Positions 28,455 to 37,909 of a stretch of DNA of 64,000 nt are shown piece by piece. Numbering within the stretch: the first letter of the stretch is position 1; every line of letters begins with the position of its first letter. A program made the translations under genes and the position numbers. Under the pieces are notes generated by a model. The model saw nothing but the letters and a program-made list of their open reading frames with translations, searched no databases and was not told the origin of the DNA. Source of the DNA: Chloracidobacterium sp. (GTDB lineage Bacteria; Acidobacteriota; Blastocatellia; Pyrinomonadales; Pyrinomonadaceae); the NCBI GenBank assembly GCA_016720705.1, contig JADKKB010000001.1:1-64000 (forward strand), in the 5' to 3' direction.

Positions 28455-29834
28455 ATGGAGTTGGAAGGCAAAAAAACACTCGTTCTTGGTGCCGGCAGGT
28501 CCGGCATTGCCGCCGCACGCTTTCTTGCCGAACGCGGTGCGGTAGTTGCACTGCACGATAAAAAAGAAGTCGAAACGTGGCCCGAAGCGGCGCAGAGCTT
28601 AAAGGAAAGTCACGGCGTCGGTTTGATCAGCGGGCAATTGCCCTCGTGGTTGCTCGATCAGATCGAACTGGTTGTGATATCGCCGGGTGTGCCTACAAAC
28701 ACGATCCCGGCGCGGTATGTCGACCGCAATGACGGCGAGGTGATCGGCGAAGTCGAACTTGCGTTTCGGTTTATGAAAGGCAGGATCGTCGGCATCACCG
28801 GATCGAACGGAAAGACGACGACGACCACACTGGTCGGCGAACTGCTGCGAAATTCCGGGATAAAAACGCAGGTCGGTGGCAATATCGGCACGCCCTTACT
28901 TAGCCTTGCCGAATCGAGCGACGACGATACTTGGACGGTCGTTGAACTCTCGAGTTTTCAGCTCGAGACCATCAAGGATTTTCGCGCGGATGTGGCGATG
29001 TGCCTGAATGTCACGCCAAATCACCTTGATCGATACGAATCATTTTTCGACTACGCACTCGCAAAGCACCGCATCTTTATGAATCAGACGGACTCGAACG
29101 TAGCCGTCTTGAACGCGGATGATGAGATCACGGCCGAATGGGCTTCGGGGTTGAAGGCACACGTCGTTATGTTCAGCATTAAACGCGAGCTTGACGAAGG
29201 CCTGTTTCTGCGTGGACGTGAGCTAATCTGTCGGTCAGGCGGCAAGGAAAAAGTTTTGACCACCCGCGACGAGATATTTTTGCGTGGCCTGCACAATGTG
29301 GAGAATGTTCTGGCGGCGTTTGCGGCGGGCCTCGCGTGCGGTGCCTCGCCCGACTCGATGCGAGAGACGGTCGCGGCTTTCAAGGGCGTCGAGCACCGAA
29401 TCGAATACGTTGACGAGATCAGAGGCGTACAGTTTTACAACGATTCCAAAGCGACGTCGGTCGATGCGACCACCAAGGCATTGGAGGCTCTCAGCGAGAT
29501 CGACGGCAAAACGATCTTAATACTCGGCGGACGCGGCAAGAATGCACCTTATGCTCCGTTGATCCCGCTGATCGAGCATTCCGTCAGATCGATGGTGGTG
29601 ATCGGCGAGGATTCTGACAATATCGCAGAGCAACTTACCGATCACGTGCCGATCGTACGGGCATCATCGCTTGAAGACGCTGTTAAAAAATGCTTTGGAG
29701 TTGCTGAGACCGGCGATGCGGTTTTGCTCGCACCGGCGTGTGCAAGCTTTGATATGTTTGGCAGTTATGAGGAACGCGGCCGCGAGTTTAAGCGGTTGGT
29801 TGCCGAGTTGAAGGGAAGTATTGATAGGGCTTAG
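28455..29834 (+). CDS. murD: UDP-N-acetylmuramoyl-L-alanine--D-glutamate ligase
   Basis: Adds D-glutamate to UDP-MurNAc-L-Ala. It has 459 residues. The N-terminal Rossmann-like domain has TLVLGAGRSGIAAARFL, and the central ATPase has the P-loop IVGITGSNGKTTTTTL. VVELSSFQLETI and NVTPNHLDRYESF follow, with the C-terminal FYNDSKATSVDATTKAL and ILILGGRGKN-type block. Intact. It starts 22 bases after mraY and is followed by ftsW after six bases. Confidence 0.96.
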   Translation: MELEGKKTLVLGAGRSGIAAARFLAERGAVVALHDKKEVETWPEAAQSLKESHGVGLISGQLPSWLLDQIELVVISPGVPTNTIPARYVDRNDGEVIGEVELAFRFMKGRIVGITGSNGKTTTTTLVGELLRNSGIKTQVGGNIGTPLLSLAESSDDDTWTVVELSSFQLETIKDFRADVAMCLNVTPNHLDRYESFFDYALAKHRIFMNQTDSNVAVLNADDEITAEWASGLKAHVVMFSIKRELDEGLFLRGRELICRSGGKEKVLTTRDEIFLRGLHNVENVLAAFAAGLACGASPDSMRETVAAFKGVEHRIEYVDEIRGVQFYNDSKATSVDATTKALEALSEIDGKTILILGGRGKNAPYAPLIPLIEHSVRSMVVIGEDSDNIAEQLTDHVPIVRASSLEDAVKKCFGVAETGDAVLLAPACASFDMFGSYEERGREFKRLVAELKGSIDRA

Positions 29835-29840
29835 TTATTG

Positions 29841-31001
29841 ATGGCTAAAAAGCGGCAAATTGATTGGTTTATGTTCGCTATCGCGGGCGGGCTGGCTGTG
29901 TTCGGCTCGATGATGGTTTACAGCGCATCGGCGATGATGGCGATGAAAGAGTCGAGCGAGAGCAGCCAATATACATACTTTCTCAAGCAGTTGATGTTTG
30001 TCGTGATCGGGATCGTACTGATGTATATCGTCAGTCGTTTTGATTACCGAATCCTCAATAATAAGACCGCCGTGACCTCAATTCTGGTTGTCACGTCGAT
30101 AGCCCTCGCCGCGGTGTTGTTTTTCCCTGAAATCAACGGAGCCAAGCGTTGGATCCGATTTTCAGGCGTTTCCTTTCAGCCTTCCGAACTCGCTAAGGTC
30201 GCGTTGCCGATATTCCTGGCCTGGTATCTCGCCAAGCACGAAGCAACGGTGACCGAACTAAAGACCACCGTGCTTCGCAGCGTCGCCGGGTTGGTGCTGC
30301 TGGGCGGATTGGTGATGCTGGAAAAAGATCTCGGGACGACCATCGTTTTGTGTTTGATCTTTTCGGCGATATATTTTGCTGCCGGGGCACGGATGGTGCA
30401 TATCGCGGCAGTTGCGGGTGTAATGATCCTCGCAGCGGTCGGTGCCATCGCGATCGCACCGTGGCGCGTTCAGCGTGTGCTCGCATTTCTCGATCCATAC
30501 AAATACGCCGATGATGAGAGCTATCAGGTGATCCAGTCGCTCTATGCGATCGGCTCCGGCGGCATTTTGGGCGAAGGATTTGCAAAGGGACAGCAGAAGC
30601 TATTCTATCTGCCATATCCGTATTCGGATTTTATTTTTTCAGTCGTCGGCGAAGAGTTTGGCCTATTGGGAACGCTCGCGATCGTCACTACGTTCGGACT
30701 ATTGCTTTGGCGGGGAACTAAGGCGGCGTTAAATGCTCCGGACCGGTTCGGGATGTTGCTCGGAATTGGACTTATTACCGGGATAATCGCTCAGGCTCTA
30801 TTCAATATCAGCGTCGTGATCTCTATTATGCCTGCCAAGGGAATCCCGCTGCCATTCATTTCGTACGGCGGGTCATCGGTGGTCGTGACCTTGATCGCGG
30901 TGGGGATATTACTGAGTATTTCAAAGTTTTCTGATGAGACTGTGACGACAGATGTCGTCGCTCGCCCGAGAGCATCGGGCAGACGCACGCGAAACGCTTG
31001 A
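29841..31001 (+). CDS. ftsW: Septal peptidoglycan glycosyltransferase FtsW (SEDS)
   Basis: SEDS-family polymerase working with FtsI at the septum. It has 386 residues and about ten membrane segments. Typical blocks are VYSASAMMA in helix 1, NGAKRWIRFSGVSFQPSEL, the KDLGT motif in MLEKDLGTTIVL (catalytic-region Asp), YQVIQSLYAIGSGGILGEG and GIPLPFISYGGSSVVVTL. The ATG at 29841 (MAKKRQIDW) is preferred over TTG at 29838. Its stop lies 14 bases before murG. FtsW rather than RodA is chosen because of the cluster. Confidence 0.95.
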   Translation: MAKKRQIDWFMFAIAGGLAVFGSMMVYSASAMMAMKESSESSQYTYFLKQLMFVVIGIVLMYIVSRFDYRILNNKTAVTSILVVTSIALAAVLFFPEINGAKRWIRFSGVSFQPSELAKVALPIFLAWYLAKHEATVTELKTTVLRSVAGLVLLGGLVMLEKDLGTTIVLCLIFSAIYFAAGARMVHIAAVAGVMILAAVGAIAIAPWRVQRVLAFLDPYKYADDESYQVIQSLYAIGSGGILGEGFAKGQQKLFYLPYPYSDFIFSVVGEEFGLLGTLAIVTTFGLLLWRGTKAALNAPDRFGMLLGIGLITGIIAQALFNISVVISIMPAKGIPLPFISYGGSSVVVTLIAVGILLSISKFSDETVTTDVVARPRASGRRTRNA

Positions 31002-31015
31002 GGCGTTATAATGTA

Positions 31016-32089
31016 ATGAAGGTACTTATCGCAGCCGGCGGGACCGGCGGACACATATATCCGGGGATCGCCGTGGCAAAGGAACTGGTGGCGCGCGACG
31101 CGGCGACGGAAGTGCTATTTGTCGGAACTGCCCGCGGACTGGAAAATAAGATCGTACCCGATAGTGGTTTTCAGCTTGTTTTGATCCATAGTGCGGGGCT
31201 CAAAAGCGTTGGATTTGTAGGAAAGATAAAGGGCTTATCGGTTTTGCCTAGGAGTTTTATCGAGGCTCGGCATCTGCTCAAGGAATTTAGGCCGGACGTC
31301 GTGGTCGGTGCCGGCGGATACGTTTCCGGACCGGTGCTCTTGACCGCCCATTTTATGGGTTTCCCGACACTTGTGATGGACTCGAACGCTTTGCCCGGGT
31401 TTACTAATCGGAGGCTTGCGAGATTCGTCGACAAGGCGGCATTGACCTTTAATGATGCACTTCCTTTTTTTGGTGAAAAGGGAATTGTTACCGGCAACCC
31501 GGTCCGGCGTGATTTCTTTGATGTGCCCACGCGAACGCCGTCAGAGCCGTTCGGACTTCTGATCTTTGGTGGTTCGCAGGGAGCCAGGGCAATAAATAAC
31601 GCGATGATCGAGGCGTTGCCGCTTTTGCGCGAAACCGGATCGCCATTGCGTATAACGCACCAAACCGGCGAGGCCGATTTTGAGAAAGTACGCGAAGCGT
31701 ACATTAATGCCGGTGCTGAAGGTGCCGATGTTCGGCCATACATCTCGGATATGGTCGCTGAATTTGAAAAAGCCGATGTGATCATCAGTCGGGCCGGGGC
31801 GACAACGTGTGCGGAGGTGGCGGCAGCGGGCAAAGCGTCTCTAATGGTGCCGTTGCCGAGCGCCGCCGATGACCATCAGCGTAAAAACGCAGAGGCGATG
31901 GCAAAAGAAGGTGCGGTCAGTATTATTTTGCAGTCAGAGCTTAACGGAGCAAGCCTTGCCGCAAGGCTCAGTGATCTGCTGGCTGACCCGGACAAGCTGG
32001 CCGCAATGGGTATAGCGGCACGGCGATTGGCACGGCCGGACGCTGCCGCAGTGACCGCTGACCTGATCGAAGGACTTAAAAGAGCTTAA
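31016..32089 (+). CDS. murG: UDP-GlcNAc:lipid I N-acetylglucosaminyltransferase
   Basis: A GT-B glycosyltransferase that makes lipid II on the inner face of the membrane. It has 357 residues. The N-terminus is VLIAAGGTGGHIYPGIAVAK with the glycine loop, followed by DVVVGAGGYVSGPVLLTA, and the C-terminal domain has LLIFGGSQGARAINNAM and ISRAGATTCAEVAAAGKAS. I take the ATG at 31016 because the family begins MKVLIAAGGTGGH; the frame is also open to a TTG that overlaps the ftsW stop. A GAGG motif lies 12 bases upstream. Confidence 0.96.
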   Translation: MKVLIAAGGTGGHIYPGIAVAKELVARDAATEVLFVGTARGLENKIVPDSGFQLVLIHSAGLKSVGFVGKIKGLSVLPRSFIEARHLLKEFRPDVVVGAGGYVSGPVLLTAHFMGFPTLVMDSNALPGFTNRRLARFVDKAALTFNDALPFFGEKGIVTGNPVRRDFFDVPTRTPSEPFGLLIFGGSQGARAINNAMIEALPLLRETGSPLRITHQTGEADFEKVREAYINAGAEGADVRPYISDMVAEFEKADVIISRAGATTCAEVAAAGKASLMVPLPSAADDHQRKNAEAMAKEGAVSIILQSELNGASLAARLSDLLADPDKLAAMGIAARRLARPDAAAVTADLIEGLKRA

Positions 32090-32097
32090 GGTAAAAG

Positions 32098-33495
32098 ATG
32101 TTTCGAAAAGTAAAGAATATTCATTTCATCGGCATTGGCGGTATCGGTATGAGCGGGATCGCCGAGGTGCTCTGCAATCTCGGTTTTTCCGTCACCGGTT
32201 CGGATATAAAGAAATCAAAAAATACCGAGCGGCTGGAAACGCTGTTTAATATGACCATTACCGAGGGCCACGCCGCTGAAAACGTCGGTGATGCCCACGT
32301 CGTAGTTTATTCGTCGGCCGTCAAAGACGATAATCCGGAAGTCGTATTTGCCAAAGAAAACGGGATACCGGTTATTCCGAGGGCGGAGATGCTGGCCGAG
32401 CTTATGACGCTCAAGCCCTATGCCGTCGCCGTTTCCGGCACCCACGGTAAGACATCTACGACGTCGATGGTGGCGACTATCCTTGGCCACGCCGGCATCG
32501 ATCCAACGACGGTCGTCGGCGGAGTTGTTGAGACCCTCGGGTCAAATGCACGTCTGGGCAGTTCTGACTGGTTTGTGACGGAGGCGGACGAGAGCGACCG
32601 TTCTTTCCTGATGTTGTACCCGACGATCGCCGTCGTAACCAACATCGACAAAGAGCATATGGAGTCGTACAAGGGAATGGAGGACGTCGTTCAGTGCTTT
32701 ACGGATTTTGTTAACAAGGTACCGTTCTTTGGCGCGGCGATCATCTGCCTCGATGACCCGAACGTACAACTCATAATCCCGAACATCAAACGGCGGCGCG
32801 TCACATACGGAATGACGGCACAGGCTGACATCTCGGCCCACGATATCCGTTATGATGATAATTTTGGCTCGACATTTACAGTCTGGCAGGGCGACACCGT
32901 CCTCGGCGAAATGTATTTGCCGGTACCAGGTAAACATAATGTTTACAACGCGTTAGCCGCGACGGCGGTGGCTCTGGAAATGGAGATACCGTTCGCAGTC
33001 GTCGCCGAAGCGTTTACAAAATTCAAAAACGCTAACCGCCGTTTTCATTTCAAGGGCGAGGTTGACGGCATTACGGTCGTTGACGATTACGGACATCACC
33101 CGACTGAGATCGTCGCGACACTTTCGGCGGCAAAGAACAGTTCGGGCGGCAAGCGTAACGTAGTAATTTTCCAGCCACATAGATATTCGCGAACTCAGGA
33201 ATTGATGGACGATTTTGTCGTTGCTTTCAATAATGCGGACGTCCTCTTTGTTCTGGATATCTACGCCGCGAGCGAACAGCCGATCGAAGGGATAACGGGA
33301 GATATCCTGGCAGAGAACATCAAGAAATTTGGACACAAAAATGTCACATATATTGGTGATATCGACGGAGCGATCGAACGGGTCTTGCCTAATGTTCAGA
33401 CCGGCGATCTTGTCATTACACTCGGTGCGGGAAGTGTGACCAGGCTCTCGGACGATCTGGTCGAGGCCCTCAAGGCACGCTCCGCCGGGCAATAG
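32098..33495 (+). CDS. murC: UDP-N-acetylmuramate--L-alanine ligase
   Basis: First Mur ligase step, adding L-Ala to UDP-MurNAc. It has 465 residues. HFIGIGGIGMSGIAEVL is the N-terminal glycine-rich loop, AVSGTHGKTSTTSMVATIL is the P-loop, TEADESDRSFL follows, and HNVYNALAATAVALEM with DDYGHHPTEIVATL mark the ATP and C-terminal domains. Intact. It starts eight bases after murG. murB, often next to murC, is absent here. Confidence 0.96.
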   Translation: MFRKVKNIHFIGIGGIGMSGIAEVLCNLGFSVTGSDIKKSKNTERLETLFNMTITEGHAAENVGDAHVVVYSSAVKDDNPEVVFAKENGIPVIPRAEMLAELMTLKPYAVAVSGTHGKTSTTSMVATILGHAGIDPTTVVGGVVETLGSNARLGSSDWFVTEADESDRSFLMLYPTIAVVTNIDKEHMESYKGMEDVVQCFTDFVNKVPFFGAAIICLDDPNVQLIIPNIKRRRVTYGMTAQADISAHDIRYDDNFGSTFTVWQGDTVLGEMYLPVPGKHNVYNALAATAVALEMEIPFAVVAEAFTKFKNANRRFHFKGEVDGITVVDDYGHHPTEIVATLSAAKNSSGGKRNVVIFQPHRYSRTQELMDDFVVAFNNADVLFVLDIYAASEQPIEGITGDILAENIKKFGHKNVTYIGDIDGAIERVLPNVQTGDLVITLGAGSVTRLSDDLVEALKARSAGQ

Positions 33496-33512
33496 GTATT
33501 GGATCGAGAAAT

Positions 33513-34352
33513 ATGGCAAAGCCTAGAAAAACCACAACGAAACGCAAAAGGACGACACCCGTAAGGTCGCGTTCGCAATCCGTGCGGAGTCTGCGGCGTA
33601 ATGCGGCATCGCAGCGATTCAATCGGCTTGCCATACCGTTGGCTCTGAGTCTGTGTTTATTGATCGGGATCGGATTTATTGGACTTTTAGGCTACAAGTC
33701 GGCGACCGCATCGTCCTTTTTTAAGGTTCGAAGTGTCGAAGTCAACGGTGTCGAACGCTCGCAGGGCGATGACATCCGCCGTATCGTCACATCGGGTGCC
33801 GAGCCGACCGGTGTGTGGCACGCTGATCTGGCTGAGATCCGTGCAAAGATCGAAAAGCTTCCGTTCGTAAAGGCCGCAGCAGTTTCGATGGCACTGCCGG
33901 CAGGTATTCGTGTAAACGTGGTCGAACGCGTCCCGGTTGCGATCGTAAAATTGGCCGGCGGCGACTATTTGGTCGACAGTGAAGGCGTTGTCCTTGCACC
34001 TGCAGCTAAGATCGAAGCGGCGATGCCGTTTGTACTGAAGGGATGGGACGAATCCAAGACGGACAAGGCCAACCCGGATAACCTCGCCCGGCTCAAGCTG
34101 TACAAGAAAATGTTGGACGAATGGAAGGGCATAGGCATCGCGGATCGGGTCAGGGAAGTAAACCTTGCGGATCTGCGTGATCCTGCCGCGGTGATCGAAG
34201 ACACCGGGCGGACGATCGCCATCACCGTAGCCAAGGACAATCTGGCCAAGAGCCTTAAGTCGGCGATCGAGGCCGTTGCCGGCAAAGGCGAGAAGATCCG
34301 TTCGGTCAATTCCGGAGGCGTCTATCCGGTGATCGAGTATATGGGCAATTAG
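33513..34352 (+). CDS. ftsQ: Cell division protein FtsQ/DivIB
   Basis: A bitopic division protein bridging FtsL/FtsB. It has 279 residues. The N-terminus is strongly basic (KPRKTTTKRKRTTPVRSRSQ), followed by one membrane helix (AIPLALSLCLLIGIGFIGLL). A POTRA domain begins SFFKVRSVEVNGVERSQGDD, and the FtsQ beta domain has LPAGIRVNVVERVPVAIVKL and GDYLVDSEGVVLAP. It lies between murC and ftsA, the standard place, with ddl missing. Intact. Confidence 0.92.
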   Translation: MAKPRKTTTKRKRTTPVRSRSQSVRSLRRNAASQRFNRLAIPLALSLCLLIGIGFIGLLGYKSATASSFFKVRSVEVNGVERSQGDDIRRIVTSGAEPTGVWHADLAEIRAKIEKLPFVKAAAVSMALPAGIRVNVVERVPVAIVKLAGGDYLVDSEGVVLAPAAKIEAAMPFVLKGWDESKTDKANPDNLARLKLYKKMLDEWKGIGIADRVREVNLADLRDPAAVIEDTGRTIAITVAKDNLAKSLKSAIEAVAGKGEKIRSVNSGGVYPVIEYMGN

Positions 34353-34379
34353 TCGGGTCGTGTAAATGGAGTTTAAGCG

Positions 34380-35618
34380 ATGAACAGCGAGATACTTGCA
34401 GTTGGTTTGGATGTCGGCACGAGCCACATCCGATGCGTGATCGGCGAGCCTTCGGAAGACGGTAAACTGAATGTTCTCGGCGTGGGCGAGGCTGATTCTA
34501 AGGGCTTGCGGCGAGGGATCGTGACGTCGGCCGAGGCGGTTTCGGAATCGATACGCAAGGCTGTCGCGGATGCCGAACGGGTCAGCGGTGTCGAGATCGA
34601 CTCGGCTACGGTCAACCTCTCAGGCGAGCACTTTCGCGGCGAAAACAAGAATGGCGTCGTTGCCGTCGCCGGTCCGGACAAGGAGATAACGGATGAGGAT
34701 ACCGAGCGGGCGATCGAGTCAGCCTGCGCGATGCCGCTACCGCCGGGTTGGGATATCGTCGCACGCGTACCTCAGGAATATATCATTGACGGGCAGGACG
34801 GGATCACTGAACCTGTCGGGATGACCGGAGCGAGGCTCGAAGCTCTGGTGCACGTCGTGATAAGCCCCAGTGCCGCCCGGCAAAACCTTGTCAAAGCCGT
34901 GAAGCGGGCCGGGCTCGATGTCGAGGAAACGGTTTTAGAACCGCTTGCCGCCGCTGAGAGTACTCTGACCGACGATGACCGAGAGTATGGCTGCGCGATC
35001 GTTAATCTTGGGTCTGAGATCACGAGTATGATGATATTCGGCCGGGGCTCGGTCCAGCATACAGCGGTCTTTCCGTTCGGCAGTATGCACTTTACCAAGG
35101 ACATTGCGGTCGGCTTGAGGGTCTCTATACCGCAAGGCAATAAGATCAAGCACGAATTTGGCTGCGTCGCCTCATTTCTGCTTGGCGCGGACGAACGCGA
35201 TGAGATGATCGAGATCCAGCCAGTCGGCCGCAGCGAGACCCGTGGGCTTTCAAAAGAGATCCTCTGCGACATTATGCAGCCTCGTGCCGTCGAATTGCTG
35301 CAGCACATCTCGCGCGAGGCCGATTCGGCACGGGCGCAGATCTCGGGCGGCGTGGTTATGACCGGTGGCGGATCACTTGTTCGCGGAATGTGCGAGATCG
35401 CTGAGCAGATCTTTGACGCTCCGACGCGTCTCGGTTTCGTCGATCCGGACTATTTTGGCGGGCTGGCCGAACGTGTTCAAGGCCCGGAGTGGGCGACCGC
35501 ATCCGGACTTGCCCTGACCTCGATGCGACGACAACTGCGCGATGGCGGATATGGCGGCAACTCACCCGGCAAGAAGGTCGCCAAATTCTTTGAAAATATT
35601 CGCGATAAGTTTCGCTAA
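34380..35618 (+). CDS. ftsA: Cell division protein FtsA
   Basis: Actin-like membrane tether of the Z ring. It has 412 residues. The phosphate-1 loop is AVGLDVGTSHIRCVIGE, the 1C (SHS2-type) subdomain follows, and phosphate-2 and adenosine loops are visible as CAIVNLGSEITSMMIF and ISGGVVMTGGGSLVRGM. The C-terminus GKKVAKFFENIRDKFR is an amphipathic basic helix, the membrane-targeting sequence, reached through a Gly-rich linker. Intact, 27 bases after ftsQ; ftsZ follows after a 155-base gap. Confidence 0.95.
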   Translation: MNSEILAVGLDVGTSHIRCVIGEPSEDGKLNVLGVGEADSKGLRRGIVTSAEAVSESIRKAVADAERVSGVEIDSATVNLSGEHFRGENKNGVVAVAGPDKEITDEDTERAIESACAMPLPPGWDIVARVPQEYIIDGQDGITEPVGMTGARLEALVHVVISPSAARQNLVKAVKRAGLDVEETVLEPLAAAESTLTDDDREYGCAIVNLGSEITSMMIFGRGSVQHTAVFPFGSMHFTKDIAVGLRVSIPQGNKIKHEFGCVASFLLGADERDEMIEIQPVGRSETRGLSKEILCDIMQPRAVELLQHISREADSARAQISGGVVMTGGGSLVRGMCEIAEQIFDAPTRLGFVDPDYFGGLAERVQGPEWATASGLALTSMRRQLRDGGYGGNSPGKKVAKFFENIRDKFR

Positions 35619-35773
35619 AGGGTACCTCTCGGCTGGATTTTTAACGCTAACTGTCGTATGCTCATTCGCCGAAGGCACAATATATTGTTAGATTGCCTGA
35701 ATCCCGAAAAGCACCAGAAAATAACGATCGTCCCTAATATTGGACCGTCTTGATAACAATGGAAGGACTTATA

Positions 35774-36883
35774 ATGAGCAACACCGGAATCAAAATTTTT
35801 ATTGACGAACCGCCGATCACAGGCGCCAGGATCAAGGTCATCGGTGTCGGCGGCGGCGGCGGAAATGCCGTTAACCGGATGATCGAGGCCGGCATCAAAG
35901 GTGTCGATTTCATTGTTGCAAATACGGACCTGCAGGCACTCAACGCCTCTAAGGCTCCGATGAAGATCCAGCTTGGAAGCAAATCGACCCGCGGACTCGG
36001 TGCCGGATCCAATCCTGACATCGGGCGTAATGCCGCACTCGAGGATCATCAAAAGTTACTCGACGTGCTCGAAGGCTCAGATATGGTCTTTGTCACTGCC
36101 GGACTCGGCGGCGGAACCGGTACCGGTGCCGCACCGGTGGTCGCGTCGCTCGCTATCGAACTCGGTGCCCTGACCGTAGCGGTCGTGACTAAGCCCTTTG
36201 GAGTCGAAGGCCGCAGACGAATGGAGCAGGCAGAAAAGGGTCTGGCCGAACTCCGCGGCGTGGTCGATACTCTGATAACGATCCCAAACTCCAAACTCCG
36301 CGAAGTGGAAGAAAAGATAACCATACTTGACGCCTTTAAGCGCGCCGATGACGTTTTATTACAGGCTGTGCAGGGCATAACCGACCTCATTATGACACCG
36401 GGCATCATCAATCTTGATTTTGCCGATGTGACGACCGTAATGCGTGGAAAGGGTGTTGCATTGATGGGCATCGGTAAGGGTGAGGGCGAAGATGCCGCGT
36501 CGAAGGCGATGCGGGCCGCACTCGACTATAAATTACTTGAAGACAATTCGATCAAGGGAGCCAAGGCTGCTTTGATCAACGTGACCGGCGGCCCGCAAAT
36601 GGTCCTCGGCGAGATCGAGGACGCGATCGGAATGATCGAGGCCGAAGCCGATGACAACGCCGATATTATCTGGGGCAGCGTGATCAAAGAAGATCTCGGC
36701 GACGAGATCCGCATTACGGTCATCGCGACCGGGTTTGACACCCAGGTCGGGGCAACGCTACCGCAAACCAGGGTTGCTGAGGCACACGCCGTTTCATCGA
36801 CACGCGTGCCATTCACTGCGGGCGATATCCACCCGAATGAGGATTTCGAAGAGCCGACATTCCGTCGCCGGCAGGCCGATTAA
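35774..36883 (+). CDS. ftsZ: Cell division GTPase FtsZ
   Basis: Tubulin homologue forming the division ring. It has 369 residues. KVIGVGGGGGNAVNRMIEAG opens the nucleotide domain, the tubulin signature GLGGGTGTGAAPVVASL is intact, and IPNSKLREVEEKITILDAF with the T7-loop region DFADVTTVMRGKGVALMGIG complete the core. The linker is short and the C-terminal peptide reads EDFEEPTFRRRQAD, the tail that binds FtsA. I use the ATG at 35774, with GGAAGGA six bases upstream, and not in-frame starts at 35750-35759. The 155-base gap before it may hold its own promoter. Confidence 0.97.
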   Translation: MSNTGIKIFIDEPPITGARIKVIGVGGGGGNAVNRMIEAGIKGVDFIVANTDLQALNASKAPMKIQLGSKSTRGLGAGSNPDIGRNAALEDHQKLLDVLEGSDMVFVTAGLGGGTGTGAAPVVASLAIELGALTVAVVTKPFGVEGRRRMEQAEKGLAELRGVVDTLITIPNSKLREVEEKITILDAFKRADDVLLQAVQGITDLIMTPGIINLDFADVTTVMRGKGVALMGIGKGEGEDAASKAMRAALDYKLLEDNSIKGAKAALINVTGGPQMVLGEIEDAIGMIEAEADDNADIIWGSVIKEDLGDEIRITVIATGFDTQVGATLPQTRVAEAHAVSSTRVPFTAGDIHPNEDFEEPTFRRRQAD

Positions 36884-36901
36884 CGATTTACCGCTGTTCC
36901 G

Positions 36902-37873
36902 ATGGTATTTGACGCAAACGATCTGCCGACCATTGGCATAACGATGGGCGATGCTGCCGGGATCGGCCCTGAGATCGTTCTCCGGTCACTCGAGCAGCGT
37001 GAGGCGGTCGGGAAATATAATGCACTAATTATTGGCGACGGGTCGCATCTGCGGTCCGTCGCTTCGCAATTTGGGGTCAGTCATATACTCGAACGTGACG
37101 ATGTCGCGGTAGATGATCTCGGCAATCTGACTGAGCCAATTGAGATCGGCACGGACAATGCCGTGTCGGGCCGGGCGTCGGCCGAATATATTGAAAGAGC
37201 GGTCAGATTATGGCAGGACGGCAGGATCGATGCGATCGCGACGGCACCGATAAGCAAAAAGGCCATCGCTCTCGGCGGTTATGATTTCCCCGGCCATACT
37301 GAGTTTCTGGCAAAATTGACGAATACGGAGAGGTTCGCGATGAGCTTTTTTGCCGGCGAACTTCGCGTCATACTGCTTTCGACTCATTTGCCGCTCACCA
37401 AGGCGATCGAACTCGTGAAACGAAATAGGCTCGTCGATCTGATAGAGTTTTCGAGCGAGCAACTTTCACGCTTGCTCAAGCGTTCACCGAAGATCGCGGT
37501 CGCCGGACTAAATCCACACGCGTCTGAGGGCGGGCTATTCGGAACGGAAGAGGCCGATGAGATCACGCCGGCGATCGAGCACTGCCGCGAACTCGGTATA
37601 GCAGTCTCCGGGCCGTATTCGCCGGACACGGTCTTTCTGCGTTGCTCCAAGGGTGAATTTGACGCTGTGATCGCTCTCTATCACGATCAGGCGACGATCC
37701 CCGTCAAATCGATGTCGTTCAACTCCGGAGTCAACGTCACGCTTGGGTTGCCGCTGATCCGAACCTCGGTAGATCACGGTACCGCCTTCGAGATCGCGGG
37801 TAAAGGCATCGCGGAATGCTCGAGTATGACCGCCGCGATAGATCTTGCCGCCAAGTTAGTTTCGGGTTCGTAA
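36902..37873 (+). CDS. pdxA: 4-hydroxythreonine-4-phosphate dehydrogenase (PdxA)
   Basis: NAD-dependent oxidative decarboxylase of pyridoxal-phosphate synthesis. It has 323 residues. TIGITMGDAAGIGPEIVLRS is the N-terminal signature. Metal-ligand histidines lie in FPGHTEFLAKLTN, VAGLNPHASEGGLFG and ALYHDQATIPVKSMS, and RTSVDHGTAFEIAGKG closes the domain. PdxA2-like threonate-phosphate dehydrogenases share these motifs, but nothing nearby suggests threonate use. It starts 18 bases after ftsZ in the same direction. Confidence 0.9.
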   Translation: MVFDANDLPTIGITMGDAAGIGPEIVLRSLEQREAVGKYNALIIGDGSHLRSVASQFGVSHILERDDVAVDDLGNLTEPIEIGTDNAVSGRASAEYIERAVRLWQDGRIDAIATAPISKKAIALGGYDFPGHTEFLAKLTNTERFAMSFFAGELRVILLSTHLPLTKAIELVKRNRLVDLIEFSSEQLSRLLKRSPKIAVAGLNPHASEGGLFGTEEADEITPAIEHCRELGIAVSGPYSPDTVFLRCSKGEFDAVIALYHDQATIPVKSMSFNSGVNVTLGLPLIRTSVDHGTAFEIAGKGIAECSSMTAAIDLAAKLVSGS

Positions 37874-37909
37874 TCGTCGGAATGCATTTGCTAATATAGT
37901 CTCTCAGCC

